Positions 1-11,524 of a stretch of DNA of 64,000 nucleotides are shown here, one piece after another; within the stretch, counting starts at the first letter, position 1, and every line of letters begins with the position of its first letter. Below the pieces are notes generated by a model. The model was not told where the DNA came from and ran no database searches. It saw nothing but the letters and a program-made list of their open reading frames with translations. Both the position numbers and the translations under genes were made by a program. Source of the stretch: Harmothoe impar (lineage: Eukaryota; Annelida; Polychaeta; Phyllodocida; Polynoidae); contig OX381707.1 of NCBI GenBank assembly GCA_947462335.1, positions 32,105,618 through 32,169,617 of the forward strand, written 5' to 3'.

Positions 1-181
1 GCCTAGAAGACCGTATTATACATACACCAGCAGTTTCCGATGGGCGGAGGTAATATGGGCAAGTAAGCCCTTTTAATATTGAAAAATAGTAAAGAAACAC
101 TCATTTAGGAGTATATCCTTACTATGTATACCTTACCTAGCCATTTTTTATAAAAAAAATTATTAGGATTTTTTACTACTA

Positions 182-428
182 ATGGCATTTCGCCATGACT
201 AAGTTAGTACACATGTGTCCTAACATAGGATTTCTCCTTAGAGGAGAAGAAAAGAGGGATAGGACCCAAGTTAGGTAATAACTTGGGTAGGGTAAGAGAG
301 ATGTACAGTATCATAGTTTTCATGAGAAAATATATATCTCCAGTTAAAGTTAACTGGAGATAAAATTAAATATCCTATATATGTGGATGTGTTTCATAAG
401 AAACACACACCCATATATGGACATATGT
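182..428. repeat. Run of perfect short hairpins in the A1 3' UTR
   Basis: Consecutive inverted repeats: ATGGC/GCCAT (182-196); ACTAA/TTAGT (198-208); the palindrome ACACATGTGT (209-218); TCCTA/TAGGA (218-230); TTCTCCT/AGGAGAA (232-248); ACCCAAGTTA/TAACTTGGGT (264-288); TATCTCCAGTTAA/TTAACTGGAGATA with a 2-base loop (335-362); TGTGTTTC/GAAACACA (388-407); the palindromes CCATATATGG (411-420) and ACATATGT (421-428). In the LINE transcript these would form a ladder of stem-loops downstream of the RT ORF. Confidence 0.75.
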
Positions 429-485
429 ATGCAAGGGCTAAATTAAATTACGATTGTTATATCTTTACTTCAGGTGGAGTGTGCT

Positions 486-539
486 GGGGGGGGTGCGCGC
501 AAAAGGAACCTTATGTCCAGGGGGGAGGGGGGGGGGGGG
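486..539. repeat. G-run tracts (C-runs in LINE sense) just after the A1 stop codon
   Basis: G8 at 486-493, G6 at 520-525 and G13 at 527-539. In LINE orientation a C13 run begins a few bases after the ORF2 stop codon. The runs could promote polymerase slippage, or G-quadruplex or i-motif structure. Confidence 0.8.
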
Positions 540-542
540 TAC

Positions 543-3377
543 TCATCGCTGTAGCCTTGGGATGTCAGGAAAGGCCATAATTTTTACATTGTAAATATCA
601 TCATTCCACTGCCTGAATTGATTTTCTTCTTGAATAGCTCTTGTTTCTATCTCAAAAGAATTCCATCTTGTTGCTAGCCTGTACTCTAAGCTTTTCCTGT
701 AAACAGGATTTAATGACCTGGTGACCTTTAATAACCTTTCATCATGAGCACGCGTTCTGATGGGTCTCCTGTCAATGAGATTAATGTTTAATGATTGGAT
801 GAATGATTTATGAGATAAGTGATATTGCCTCCTATCTTCCATATAATTTAATTTGGCAACCTTGAGAAGTTTTTCTGTATTTATTGTCCCTCTATGACTA
901 AGTGCAGTCCTTAAGGCTTTGTTAATGGCAGTTTGTATCTTGGAAATATGAGTTTTGTTGGCAGTCATATAGATGATGTCCCCATAGTCTGTTACAGGGA
1001 GAATCATTGTTTTAAGGACATCAACTGCTGCTTTCTCTGTCATATTCTTCCTTGAATGCCTAAACAAATATGTTTTATAATCTACATTTTTCTCAAGGAT
1101 ATCAATATGTTTGTTAAAATTTAACTTATTATCTAGCGTCATTCCAAGGTATTTGTATGTAGGGGCAAAATCTACTAAGTCACCGTTAATTATAAGGGCT
1201 GGTTTAATCCAAGTATTGTCCAAAGTTTTGGTCGAAAAATTCATTGCTTTTGTTTTTTTGGTATTTAATGAGAGTTTATTATCTAGACACCATTTTGATA
1301 TTTTTTCTAGGTCCTGATTTATTTTCCTTTCCGTGGTATTGTCTGATGGGGAATGTCTGATGTATATTACAGTGTCGTCAGCATAATGTTGACAGTCTAA
1401 ATGATTTAAGGAAAAATTCATATCATTAATATAAAGTAGAAATAGTAGGGGTCCTAATACAGATCCTTGGGGGACGCCACATGTTAGTATACATTCATTT
1501 GAGATAATACCATTTGCCTTGGTTGATTGCTTTCTATTTGTTAAATAGTCAGTGATCAGTGCTATTGCACTTTGATCAAATCCCATTTTTTCAGTCTTTT
1601 TTGCTAAAATTTTGTGGTCTAAAGTATCAAATGCCTTTTTGAAGTCTAAAAATATGGCTGTTGTACATTGGTCTACATTTAATCCTTGGTAAATCCTATT
1701 TGTTAATTTAGTGAGACTGTCAAATGTGCTTCTATTTGGCCTAAATCCATCTTGGTTTTCATTTAAAAGATTTTCATGATTAAGGTACGTTATAATTTGT
1801 TTGTGAATTATTTTTTCTGTTATTTTAGATGGCAAGGGCAATATGGATATTGGACGGAGATTGCTAACATTTGAGGCATCACCTCCCTTAGGGAGGGGAG
1901 AGACTAGAGCCACTTTCCATTTGTTTGGAAATGTACAGGACCTAATGACTAAATTAACTATATGTGTAACTAGGTAGGGGACTGCTAACATAGCATCTTT
2001 AAGTGCCCTGGTAGAAATGTGTTCAACCCCTGAGGATTTGTCTACTTTAAGTTTTTTAATTAATGGAATTATTTCTTCTGGGGTACTAACCTGAAAGCTA
2101 AAATTACTATTTGCTTCCTCACCCTGGAAGGTCCAAGGCGAGTTCATATTTCTAGCTAAATTAGATCCTATTTCTGCAAAAAAAGAATTTATATAATCAG
2201 CTGTGTCTTTATCTGGAATAGGGGTATTATCTAGTTGATTGATTAAGTTAAACTTAATATTTCTAGGCTTGGGATTAACAAGTTCATTTATTGCTTTCCA
2301 ATAATCTTTTGGTTCCTTCTTATTATTGTTAAACTTTTCCTGAAAATATCCCTGTTTGGCCTCTCTACAGGCTTCTCTGGCTAGCCCTTGAAGATAATCA
2401 GAGATTCTTCCATCATCAATGTTTTGTGTCCTCCTGTATTTATTTATAGCATAATTTTTATCCTTAATTAATGTTAAGATGTGGCGGTCCAACCAGGGTT
2501 TCATTTTTTGCTTAAAGTTGAAGTTTTTTATAGGGCAGGTAATATCCAATAGGAAACTTAGTTGAGTGACATAGATGTCCCATGCTTTTTCAGGGCATTG
2601 ACAGTTTAACATCTCATCCCAATTGGAGTTTTTTATGCCCATTGTGAAGCTGTATGTATCATAGTTCATGTAGCTCCTTCCAGTGAAGGCTAACCTGTCT
2701 ATGGGTACATGTACATGTTCCCTCGTCATGTAGATGAGTTCATGGTCACTAAGCCCTGGAGTAATGATACCATTAGCTTTGACATGAGGTGAGTTAGTAA
2801 ATATAAGATCAATGGTTGTGGGTTCACCATTTGGGTTAAAATGTGTATTCCCTTTAATTAATTGCCTAAGGCCCAGTGTTGTCATATTTTGCTTTAATTT
2901 TTTCCCATCACCCGCATTAGTAAATTTGTAGTTTATGTTAAAGTCTCCCAGCATAATAATTTCATTATTTTGATAGTGCCTAAAGAAGTGATTTAATTTA
3001 TTATTGAGAATTTCCAGAGCCACATTAACTTTGCCTGAAGGTGGTCTATATATGTTAAAAATAGATAGCTTTTTATTATTCCCTTTTTTAATTGTAAATA
3101 CTTGCATTTCTAAATCTTCTACACTGACACTATAATTGTCTGTTAGGTTTAATCCTATAGTAATATCATCCCTTATATAGGCCATTAATCCTCCACATTT
3201 TTTATCAATTTGCCTGTCCAATCTTATAAGATTGTAGCCTTCTATATATAAATGATTGTCTGGAACCTTATCCTTAAGCCAAGTTTCCGAGATTGTTAGG
3301 CAATCAATGGATTTATCTCTCATAAATGTAGTAAAATCATCAAAAGTTTCTTCTGAGAAAATACTCCTAATGTTCAA
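543..3377 (-). CDS. LINE ORF2: APE-type endonuclease and reverse transcriptase
   Basis: The encoded enzyme would nick target DNA and copy the element's RNA at the nick. Endonuclease signatures are visible in order: SETWL near residue 29, GDFN near 144, and the SDH catalytic motif near 210. Reverse transcriptase motifs follow: PLPKGGD, RPISILPLPSK, NQDGFRPNRST, FLDFKKAFD (near 580), GVPQGSVLGPLLFLLYIND, and the catalytic YADD at 665-668. The frame is fully open for 944 codons, so the copy is either young or recently active. The listed Met lies inside the endonuclease domain (MNIRS, following HVCHL). The same frame continues upstream about 23 codons to a TAG, and the related A2 protein starts further upstream, so the real start is probably lost or lies beyond that stop. 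No RNase H or zinc knuckle was recognised at the C terminus. Confidence 0.9.
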   Translation of the reverse strand: MNIRSIFSEETFDDFTTFMRDKSIDCLTISETWLKDKVPDNHLYIEGYNLIRLDRQIDKKCGGLMAYIRDDITIGLNLTDNYSVSVEDLEMQVFTIKKGNNKKLSIFNIYRPPSGKVNVALEILNNKLNHFFRHYQNNEIIMLGDFNINYKFTNAGDGKKLKQNMTTLGLRQLIKGNTHFNPNGEPTTIDLIFTNSPHVKANGIITPGLSDHELIYMTREHVHVPIDRLAFTGRSYMNYDTYSFTMGIKNSNWDEMLNCQCPEKAWDIYVTQLSFLLDITCPIKNFNFKQKMKPWLDRHILTLIKDKNYAINKYRRTQNIDDGRISDYLQGLAREACREAKQGYFQEKFNNNKKEPKDYWKAINELVNPKPRNIKFNLINQLDNTPIPDKDTADYINSFFAEIGSNLARNMNSPWTFQGEEANSNFSFQVSTPEEIIPLIKKLKVDKSSGVEHISTRALKDAMLAVPYLVTHIVNLVIRSCTFPNKWKVALVSPLPKGGDASNVSNLRPISILPLPSKITEKIIHKQIITYLNHENLLNENQDGFRPNRSTFDSLTKLTNRIYQGLNVDQCTTAIFLDFKKAFDTLDHKILAKKTEKMGFDQSAIALITDYLTNRKQSTKANGIISNECILTCGVPQGSVLGPLLFLLYINDMNFSLNHLDCQHYADDTVIYIRHSPSDNTTERKINQDLEKISKWCLDNKLSLNTKKTKAMNFSTKTLDNTWIKPALIINGDLVDFAPTYKYLGMTLDNKLNFNKHIDILEKNVDYKTYLFRHSRKNMTEKAAVDVLKTMILPVTDYGDIIYMTANKTHISKIQTAINKALRTALSHRGTINTEKLLKVAKLNYMEDRRQYHLSHKSFIQSLNINLIDRRPIRTRAHDERLLKVTRSLNPVYRKSLEYRLATRWNSFEIETRAIQEENQFRQWNDDIYNVKIMAFPDIPRLQR

Positions 3378-3500
3378 ATGGCAGACATGTTGGCCTCCTG
3401 ACCCCGTTAGGCTAAGAGAAGAGATCCTGATCCCCTACCCATTTGGACTGATTCCCAACGCACTCCCCGGGCCCCAGCACACCCTCCCATATACTTAAGA
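3378..3500 (-). pseudogene. Remnant of the 5' end of A1 ORF2
   Basis: Read on the minus strand, this stretch encodes GSGGQHVCHLNIRS in frame with the main ORF. It aligns with GVKGLHFCHFNVLS at the start of A2 ORF2. A TAG interrupts the frame just upstream, and homology fades near 3490, which I take as the truncation point. Confidence 0.55.
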
Positions 3501-4265
3501 CATAATCCAGGGCTTTGCTTCTGGAGCTACCTGGGGGGGGGTTAAGTTTTGGACAAGATTTCATAATCTAGGGGAGGGGGGGGGACGGAAGTGAGGGGGG
3601 GGGGCACTCTATACGGTAAATAATGTAATGGATTTCCTACCGTATTCCATGTGAAAAATACTTGCTCAATTTTGAATAGACACAGCAATCTGGATCATGG
3701 GAAAGAGCCTCGTCAGCAATTAGGAGATTGATTGCATGAAAAGAGAATAATATAGATATAGTAACAGAGGCATAGAGAAGCATTTTATAGCGACAATCAT
3801 TTAAAAATGTAAAAGGACATGTAAAAGAACACGAGTAAAATAGATGCAATTTCTATATTTAAACCAAGAAAATTACATGTTTTTTTTTCACCATAAGGGA
3901 TTAGACACATGGCCTTAAGGGCTTAGAAGTCCAGTGTTCATAAAGTGTCTGCTGGTACATTGTGTACCCTATGTTTGATTCCTTTTCAAGTACCGGTAAG
4001 AGTTACCGGTAGTAATTCCTTAAGGGTTTAAGCGTTTAGGCATGTTTCCTTATGGGATGAGTGTTCATTTTATGCCTTTCAGTATACAGGTGATATATAT
4101 ATAACATACATTTCATAGTGCATTTAAACAGGTATCAAAGTATGAGGCGAATAAATCATATGAGTCCGGGCTAGTTACCCTAGGTATGATTGTCGCTCTA
4201 ACCTGTGTACTATATCAATGTGTATGGATCGGGTGGGAGGGGGGTGTTAGGTTACTTTAATTGTT
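3501..4265. other. Unassigned DNA with three G-runs
   Basis: G9 at 3533-3541, G9 at 3576-3584 and G10 at 3595-3604 lie just beyond the 5' end of LINE A1. A 70-codon minus-strand ORF at 3637-3849 has no recognisable motifs and I do not treat it as a gene. I see nothing else. Confidence 0.5.
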
Positions 4266-4269
4266 AAAT

Positions 4270-4640
4270 AGTGTTAAATACTTGAAAATTTAACAGCACA
4301 CATTCTGGTTGCCATGGAAACCACCCCAGAAGCCGAAATTGGAGGTAATAATCCTAATCTCTTAAAAAATCCCATAAGTTACCGAAAACTGAAAACAGAA
4401 TGCAAAAATTCCATCTAGAACCCAATTTAGACTAATAAATCCTATTTTATTTGGTTATTTCTAGATAAAACCAATTATTCATGATTATCATCATTTACTA
4501 TGGGATACAATGCATTTAGAGCTTATTTACCATTTTCAGTTAGTGATATGAACTAATGTTTGAAAAGTGATTCCAAAACAGGAACTTTTTGGCTCATGAT
4601 ATCTCATTTTAAAGATTATGACACCAACTTTAATTACTAA
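4270..4640 (+). repeat. Dispersed repeat X, diverged copy 1
   Basis: Resembles the 9100-9545 and 37600-38060 copies in scattered patches: the X-box-like GGTTGCCATGGAAACC, a later stretch with TGATTATCATCATT, and a closing TCTCATTTTAAAG-TTATGAC segment. It is more diverged than the other two copies, so membership is tentative. Confidence 0.4.
4308..4321 (+). promoter_or_regulatory. RFX/X-box-like motif GTTGCCATGGAAAC
   Basis: Matches the palindromic RFX consensus (GTTGCCATGGCAAC) with one mismatch. Exact copies occur at 37917-37930 and, reversed, 45264-45277. Binding is inferred from the motif only. Confidence 0.45.
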
Positions 4641-7300
4641 TTTCCCCCCTGGAGGGGTCTTTTCCCTCACCTGGTCACAACATTTTGTAGCAACCCATAA
4701 AATGACCAATAGGTAGAGCGTGACCAGCTGGTGACGATGAGGATAGTTATAAGTATATTGGGTACCACTGCACTTTAAAGTGAAATGCTTGCTGCCTCTC
4801 TATGCAGTAGCAGTCGGAGCTGAGTAAGGACCGGCACTCGAGATCTGGGCCTCTATAGAGGAGGTGGGGGGGTTAACCTTAGGCTGTTTTGATATGGCTG
4901 TTTTGATATGGACCCATTCATGAATACCTCAGCAATCAAAGTAAATAATGTTTGACTGTATGTAGCATCCTTTCTCCAGCCCAAAAAAAGAGAAACCCGT
5001 GAAAGAGAGGGTCTGAAAATTGTTGATCTAGTACTGCAGTATACTCATAAAAACTTGCACATAAGGCGCACCCCGACGTTGGCTCATCCTATAAGCCGTA
5101 CTGGTGATCTGATTTGCGTACTAGAATATATATATATTAGCCACGGCCTATATGGGATATTTCATCGTAGTCATTTCGGCAGAAGGTCCACAACAAAATG
5201 GCCAACCTTCACCTGTACGTATCGTAGCACAGTTATTACAAGTTGGCCTATTCGGGGTGAGACAGGTGTGTAGGGGGTTAAGTGCTACACCTGACACCAT
5301 ATAGCGCCTCCTACCTGTGTGTTCTCACATCAATACTTTGTACTGTAGAAGGCTTAGAGCCTCATGGAAGTACACACAACACACCTTGTGTGTCTGCAAT
5401 CACTGCACGAAGGCTCGCATTTAGTTGAATTAAATATACTTAAAGGATCACTTTAACTTAAAGCATATTTGATGCTTTTGAGCTATCTTAAATGTGCTTA
5501 AATTTTAAAAAACATTCATGCAGTGAATGTTAGGGGTTCAGTTTCTGGTGTAAGGGCTCAGGCCTACATTGAAACCTATTTCCCTGGCTGGTTCAGCCAT
5601 TTTGTGCTCCTGAATATCAAACTGCCTTCATGCACTCGCTGACTAGCTGGGTGGCCTGGGAGATTTCACTAGAAAATAATACCCACTGAGCTCAGTGGTT
5701 TAGAGACCACAGACAGATATACAAAGTGAATTTAATACCTCCCTTCTCAAAAAAGCGAACATGGACTACGGCAATCTCTGGGATCAGATGGGAAAATAAC
5801 ACTAAATATACTGTCTGCTTCTAAGAAGTCAGGAGCCGAGTCATCTATACAATCATCTTCAAAGAACTTGGTTACATAACATATGTTACATGTACAAATT
5901 AGTCAGTAAAGAAATACTGCAATTTTCTACGCAGCTGAATCCTTTACGCTGCCACTATGGCCTAGAATATACATTGCAGACACTTTAATGCTGATTATTT
6001 GTGATACCCATCACATGGATGTTTCCTATGATATCTATCCTCATATCGCAGTGGCTGCATACAGATAAGCAACCAGTCGCCCCTACAGATCATTCAGTGT
6101 TTTCCTCGCTTGCCTTCTTCTACTGGTACCTACTATAACTCAGTCTACACCTTATCTACTGCTAACAGGGGGTCCCTACCCTCTACCCTCCTACACCCAT
6201 AACTCCTATCAGCAGGGATAAAAACAAACTCAGCCCAGCTGGGGGGCTAGTGGCTGGGCGTTAATTTCTTGGCAGTTAATGTCAATAGCCTTCTAACACG
6301 TATGTAGGGTGCCAACCTTCTGACTGTATAGTATTAGTATCAGGGATGTGTTACACTACACAGGAATGCTTTGATGAGGGGGTTCTGCATACCATGCATT
6401 ACTTCTTGCATTTAAGCTAATTTACAACTTTGCCACTCAATTATACACTGTTCCATTAATGTACAGATAGCTCAATTGCTAGGGTATACCTATAGGAGGT
6501 CATTGGCATTTTTACATTGCAGACTATTGCGACATTATCTTGCTTTATTTCAAGTTTAACAATTGAATATAAATATGAAAGTCCAACAGTGCTAAAAAAA
6601 AGTCCAACATGCTAGAAAAGTCATCACTGATCATTTCTCAACTTTAACCCTAATCTGGAACACTTCCCATTGAGGTGACTGCTGCGTAGCGTAGAAAAAA
6701 CACGTAGTAAACACTGCAGGGGGAGATGCATGGCGGGAGAGGCTCATCCCCGTGGCCACTCCCCAATGGTGAGCTATCTAAGGTATCTAATCCTTGCCGC
6801 TGCTAGAACCTGCCATTGGTTACGCCCCAATACTAAATCTGTCCCTCTAGATAACACTAGTCCTCGTAATTTACCTAAATCCTTATTTATAGCATTTGGT
6901 ATACATATGACAGATGTTATCCGTCTGTGGTGCTCTAAGCTGTGTATTATCAACTGTCTTAACATTTGAAAATGGACATAATGGTATTATACACATGCGC
7001 CAATACAAGGCATTACCAGGGTCTATATGTCATTGGAAGCATTGTCAGTGTTGAGGTTGAATCTTTAAGCAGGTGTCCTAGCAGTCATGCACAGGGAGTT
7101 GGCCATGTATAGAACATTATTTGGGAAAGCTAAATTCTAAACCAAAACGTAGTTGTATTGCAACCCAACTGTTCTGTCAATTACAATGACTTAGAAATTC
7201 ATATTGCATTTATTGCGATTTTTGATCCAATTATAGTTATACTGTTAGCACAGTGCAGATGTGCAGACGTGCAACATTGCCAAGTAGTCTTACTGAGTGA
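4641..7300. other. Unassigned intergenic DNA
   Basis: Only short unrelated ORFs on both strands, a G7 run near 4867, and a short TA repeat near 5130. I recognise no protein motif, RNA gene or element ends. Confidence 0.5.
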
Positions 7301-7560
7301 CTAGATACTAGTAGACAGAGCTGCACGCTAAAGTGCCTGAGTCAGTGGTTATTGCACTCATGGTGCTTGGGCAGTATTGCCCGATGGCCGTAGGCTGGAC
7401 GCCATTTTGAATTGTGCGCAGGTCATGTGATCCACGGTAGCATAGCGACCCCATTGCAACCCCATAGAGACCCCATAGTGACCCCCCACATCCCTTAGGA
7501 GCGTGCAATACGGTAGAGCGTGCAATATGGCCGAGGGTTATTGCACGCTTCACTCACATA
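7300..7560. repeat. Short imperfect repeats (GCACGC/GTGCAATA and GACCCCATAGTGA)
   Basis: Inside are three or four tandem versions of a roughly 14-base GACCCCAT unit (about 7447-7487), two copies of AGCGTGCAATA(C/T)GG, and inverted partners near both ends (GCACGCTAAAG on the left, TTATTGCACGC on the right). It may be a small decayed inverted-repeat element. The ends are not clear. Confidence 0.4.
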
Positions 7561-8690
7561 CGACACTCCCATAGGTTTAACCTTGATAGATCGTATTTAC
7601 CATGAAATAATAATGTCATACCTCTATAAGAGTCACTGCAACCAACATCCCTTTATTGCAATTGCCACCAACATGGATAGCACATCTCCCAGCATGTAGA
7701 TCTATACCATCAGCCAGACCCGTAGGTATAGATCTATGATCCTGCCGACAGCTACATCATTGACTGTCATCACCACATTATATACCTTACCTTGCCACCA
7801 TCATGCATTATTACCAATGTAATGCACCATTACCTACCACTATACTCCACACATCATATCACATATACCACTACACTCTCCCCTTACCCTCCTCCAGGGT
7901 CTACCATTGCCTACTCACTCCATCACTGACAAAGTACCCCTCATCCATACACTACCACCACCCCGAGGCATCTAAATCCTTTTGATGCAATTTTCATTTC
8001 ATCCTTTTTTTCCATTGCTCACCCCTAGGGCTGGCTACCAGCCATTAATGGTATCATGAGGACTGTGCTTATTTTATTTCCCTTTTTGTTGCTTTTTGGT
8101 GGCTGTGTCTATGGCTGCAAACCACATAAAAGTGCCCCCATCTATATTAAATCGTAAATGCATCAGGCGGCCAAATATGCTAGGGTCCCTCTGGCTATTC
8201 CTCCTAGAGAGGTGGTTGTAGGGGATGAGGGGGGGGTAGGAAGGGGACGTATGGTGAAGGAGAGATGTCAGAAGCAGAGGGCTTCGCAAGCAACTATATA
8301 TATATATGCATTCAAACTTGATTTGTGCATTGCTGACTCCTCTGGTGTCATTGCTTGCAGCTGCGTACCATGTAGATCCTAGTTTGTAGTCTCACCACTA
8401 CATGGTAAAAGAGTAGGTGGCAAAGGCCATAGGAAATAATATAAGGCCTGACTGACTCATGAGTATAATTCTAATATTCATAACTGTACTTTTGTGGCTC
8501 TTATTTGTGGCTCAATAATTTAATACAAAGTACACATAACATGTAGCCATATTTAGATGTAACCCACTAAGAAAGTTCTACTTAAATTAATTTTAGGGTA
8601 ACACGAAATAGTGAATTCCCGTATTTGCATTTAAAGTGACATGGTCCGATTTTTTCCATATTTTAAATTCTACTTAAATCTGTTCGAAAT
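7561..8690. other. Unassigned DNA with a C/T/A-rich low-complexity stretch
   Basis: Positions about 7740-7980 are pyrimidine-rich (many ACCA, CACT and CCTC words). There is a G8 run at 8229-8236 and a TA repeat near 8296-8308. I see no gene. Confidence 0.5.
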
Positions 8691-9545
8691 GTCATAAGGA
8701 TATTCAATTTGGGGATTGGGGCACAATAAAATATCTTTGATGGACAATAAGAGGCAATTAAGAGGGTCCCATAAACACAGTACAGGTATATCCCATTACA
8801 GTGTATTTTTCAATGGGTGGACTCCAAAAGTCTCAAATTGAGCATAAAACTAATAATCAACTGAACTCTAAGCTGAATGCTGGGCAATATTGTTTAATAA
8901 AGTAAGTAGGACATGAACTATGGTCATATTGAACATTCTGGTTCATTTTTAGCGAAGTTTACTTTTGAGCCCTTATCATCGGACGATGCCACTTTAAACA
9001 TAAGTGGGCAGCTGAGGAGAAAGGTACATCTAGGCAGGATTTTTAGTGCTGGGGTGGGCCACTAGGGGGCATCACATCAATCACAAATGTGAAAAATAGG
9101 CTAGAATTTGCTCTTAGGTGAATTCTTCACAGAAAATGTTGGTATTCTCCAAAACATCCTATTTTGGGATAATTTTCCCATAATTATTTGGAATATAAAT
9201 AAAACATCTTGGAGCCAATATGAGGTATAAATCCATGTTTCTCCCTAAAGGACGTTGTGATGGCAACCACATCTTCCTTCCACATGGAAAAAGAATGAAT
9301 TCCAATCACTAGAGAAATTCATCGGGATTATTACACTGAAATTATAATGTAAACATCACTCTGATCCAGATTTATGATCAAAAGATAAAAAATGGTGGTT
9401 AGGTATTAAGTGAGAGTTTGACCAATTATGATAATTAGATATAGAAATATAATTAAGACAACAAGAGATAGAGCCTATTGGCTGTTTGGCAAGGCTAGCA
9501 CTATTCCGGATTGATGACGCAATTTCTCATTTTGAAAGCTTTATG
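8691..9545 (+). repeat. Dispersed repeat X, copy 2
   Basis: From about 9100 to 9545 it aligns well with the reverse complement of 37600-38060. Shared landmarks, in order: AGCCAATATGAGG, the region of the X-box (decayed here to GATGGCAACCAC), TTACACTGAAA, TGGTTAGGTA, ATTATGATAATTAGATATAG, and AACAAGAGATAGAGCCTATT followed by GGCTGTTTGGCAAGG. It encodes nothing. The left limit before about 9100 is uncertain. Confidence 0.7.
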
Positions 9546-9573
9546 ACTACTATTTCAAAACATAGGGGAGAGA

Positions 9574-10488
9574 GGGGCACGTTGAACCACTTTTGCACAT
9601 TTATTTTTTTCCCGACCTTATCAAATTCATATGGACTTTGATCTTAGATCTAGCAGTTACTATATATATATATTGGATATATGATCACCTATGGCAAAGC
9701 AAGTATGGTCACTTTTTGTATTTATTTAGAATTTTCGAAAATAAAATCTTTGGGCGGTTCAATGTGCCCCATGCCCTGGGCAGGTTGACCCACCCCCTGG
9801 GACACCTTGAACCTTATATATTGAATGGTTCAAACAATCAGCAATAGGAATTTATTGTTGAAGGTTGAGGTGTAACTACTTGCTATTGTTACTTTTGAAG
9901 AGGATTGAGTATAGAAAAGTACATATTTAATACACACAAATCTGCCAATTAAAGTGTCTAAAAACGTGACTGGATTAGAGCCTTACACATTTCCCTTTAG
10001 GTCTATATCAACCATCTTAAGAGGATTGCTTCTACTTGCAAGGTCTATATAAATCCTTGGTTATATTCTTTCATGATGTAACATTCTGCTTTGCTTCCAA
10101 AAATTGATAATCTAGGGATAAAGGCACTCTGAATATGCTACAAAAAGATTTATCATCCCAATTGGCAGACTACATCTTCTATCATGATTGTATAACCAAA
10201 TTATATTTTATGTGTGTCTCTTTTTGTGTGCCTAATAGAATACAGGTATTTAAATATGTCCTATACAGCCTATAGTAGACCCAGAGGTTGAACTGAGTAT
10301 TATCTTCTCATCTCTAACCTATAAGCTGATCAGGAGACCTTGCAAGAATTGCTGCCCTCTGGTGAGGAGCAGTAATACCTTGTCCTTCTATGCACTACAA
10401 TGCAAAGGTGCATATGTGTTGGATGATGGAACTATTCCTTCAAGAGCATAGTTCAAGGTGCCCCAATTGTTGTGGTTCAATGTGCCCC
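9574..10488. mobile_element. Non-autonomous TIR element (about 915 bp)
   Basis: The left terminus GGGGCACGTTGAACCA (9574-9589) pairs with the right terminus TGGTTCAATGTGCCCC (10473-10488), 15 of 16 positions. Related internal copies (TTCAATGTGCCCCATGCC near 9759, GTTCAAGGTGCCCC near 10451) suggest internal duplication of the ends. No transposase is present and I see no convincing target duplication, so the superfamily is left open. Confidence 0.55.
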
Positions 10489-11230
10489 ATGCCGGCCATC
10501 ATAGATAATGATGATGTAAAATTACATCATAAGCTCAGGGGTAAAATCAGGTTCTATTGAAGCATTTAGATATATACTTTGACCTCCATACAGATCTTTG
10601 GCCAGCAATGTTTTGTAATCTCCCCATCACCCCGATTATATTAATTATGATTCCTGTTTTATTTAAATGGATGGATTTAAAGAAAACGCTGACCTCAATA
10701 TAAACGGTCAAGCTTTGACACTGGTGAGTGCTAAGGTTTCCCTGTTTAACAGCGTAGACCATCTGTCTGTACCGCCACCCCTATACACAACCCACCCACC
10801 AAATGGTGTGGCTGGCCAACCAGAGACCAGCACCCATTAACCATTGGTGAGTGTGGTCAGTCTCTTGCAACAACAAGCCTGTACCCGGTCCTCACCGCCG
10901 GCCAGTTTGTACACGACATCACGACACGGCCATGTTGGCACGCCACCCTCCTACAAACACTATTAATCAAAGTGCCAGTGTGGGCACACCACAAGTATAC
11001 CTCAGTGTAGACCATGCTCTCTAAAATATGTACATTACCTACGGACCACTGTTGCCGCCAAGACAATATTAATGTTATTGCGTATCAAGTTATCAATGTG
11101 CACTTGAACTTAGACCAAAATTAATGTTCTCCTTTTAGGCCACTCAAAATAAAAGTTGTTTCTCATCATCCCACGCATCATAAATTAAAATTGGAAGCCT
11201 CCCTGGAAAAAAGTGAGCCCTTGAACACAG
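10489..11230. other. Unassigned intergenic DNA
   Basis: I recognise no gene or element. The 69- and 71-codon ORFs on the minus strand carry no motif. Confidence 0.45.
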
Positions 11231-11236
11231 CAAATT

Positions 11237-11490
11237 TTAAGCAATGATTACGGCAAACTTGAGCCAATGATCATGGCAAACTTGAGCCAATGATCACGGC
11301 AAACTTGAGCCAATGGTCACGCCAATGATCACGGCAATATTTAGCCAATGATCACGGCAAACTTGACGGCAAACTATGACTCATACTGACGGCAAACTAT
11401 GGCCCTTTCTGACGGCAAACTATGGCTCATTCTGACGGCAAACTATGGCTAATAGTAATACTGTCTGCAAACTATGGCTGCAAACTGCCG
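11237..11490. repeat. Minisatellite, 23-bp unit in two variants
   Basis: Tandem units of the form GGCAAACTTGAGCCAATGAT plus CAC run on the left. On the right they change to GGCAAACTATGGCTCATTCT plus GAC. The shared core is GGCAAACT, with several incomplete units at the switch near 11365. Confidence 0.85.
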
Positions 11491-11524
11491 ACACAAAATC
11501 AAAACAGCATGGCGAATTTACTTG

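Larger units (their letters stand above)
1..3500 (-). mobile_element. LINE copy A1, 5'-truncated, endonuclease-RT type
   Basis: A non-LTR retrotransposon on the minus strand. It holds one long endonuclease-reverse transcriptase ORF (543-3377), a 3' UTR running to the left window edge, and a short 5' stretch (3378-about 3490) that still aligns with the start of the A2 element's ORF2. No ORF1 lies upstream and the DNA beyond 3500 shows no LINE similarity, so the copy looks 5'-truncated, as is usual for target-primed reverse transcription. The true 3' end lies outside the window. The endonuclease is of the APE type and there is no RNase H domain, which fits the CR1/L2/Jockey group. I cannot fix the clade. 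Confidence 0.85.

Noticed and set aside
543..580. Plus-strand ORF 383-580 with poly-glycine
   Set aside because: Produced by the G-runs in the LINE 3' UTR; it has no motif.
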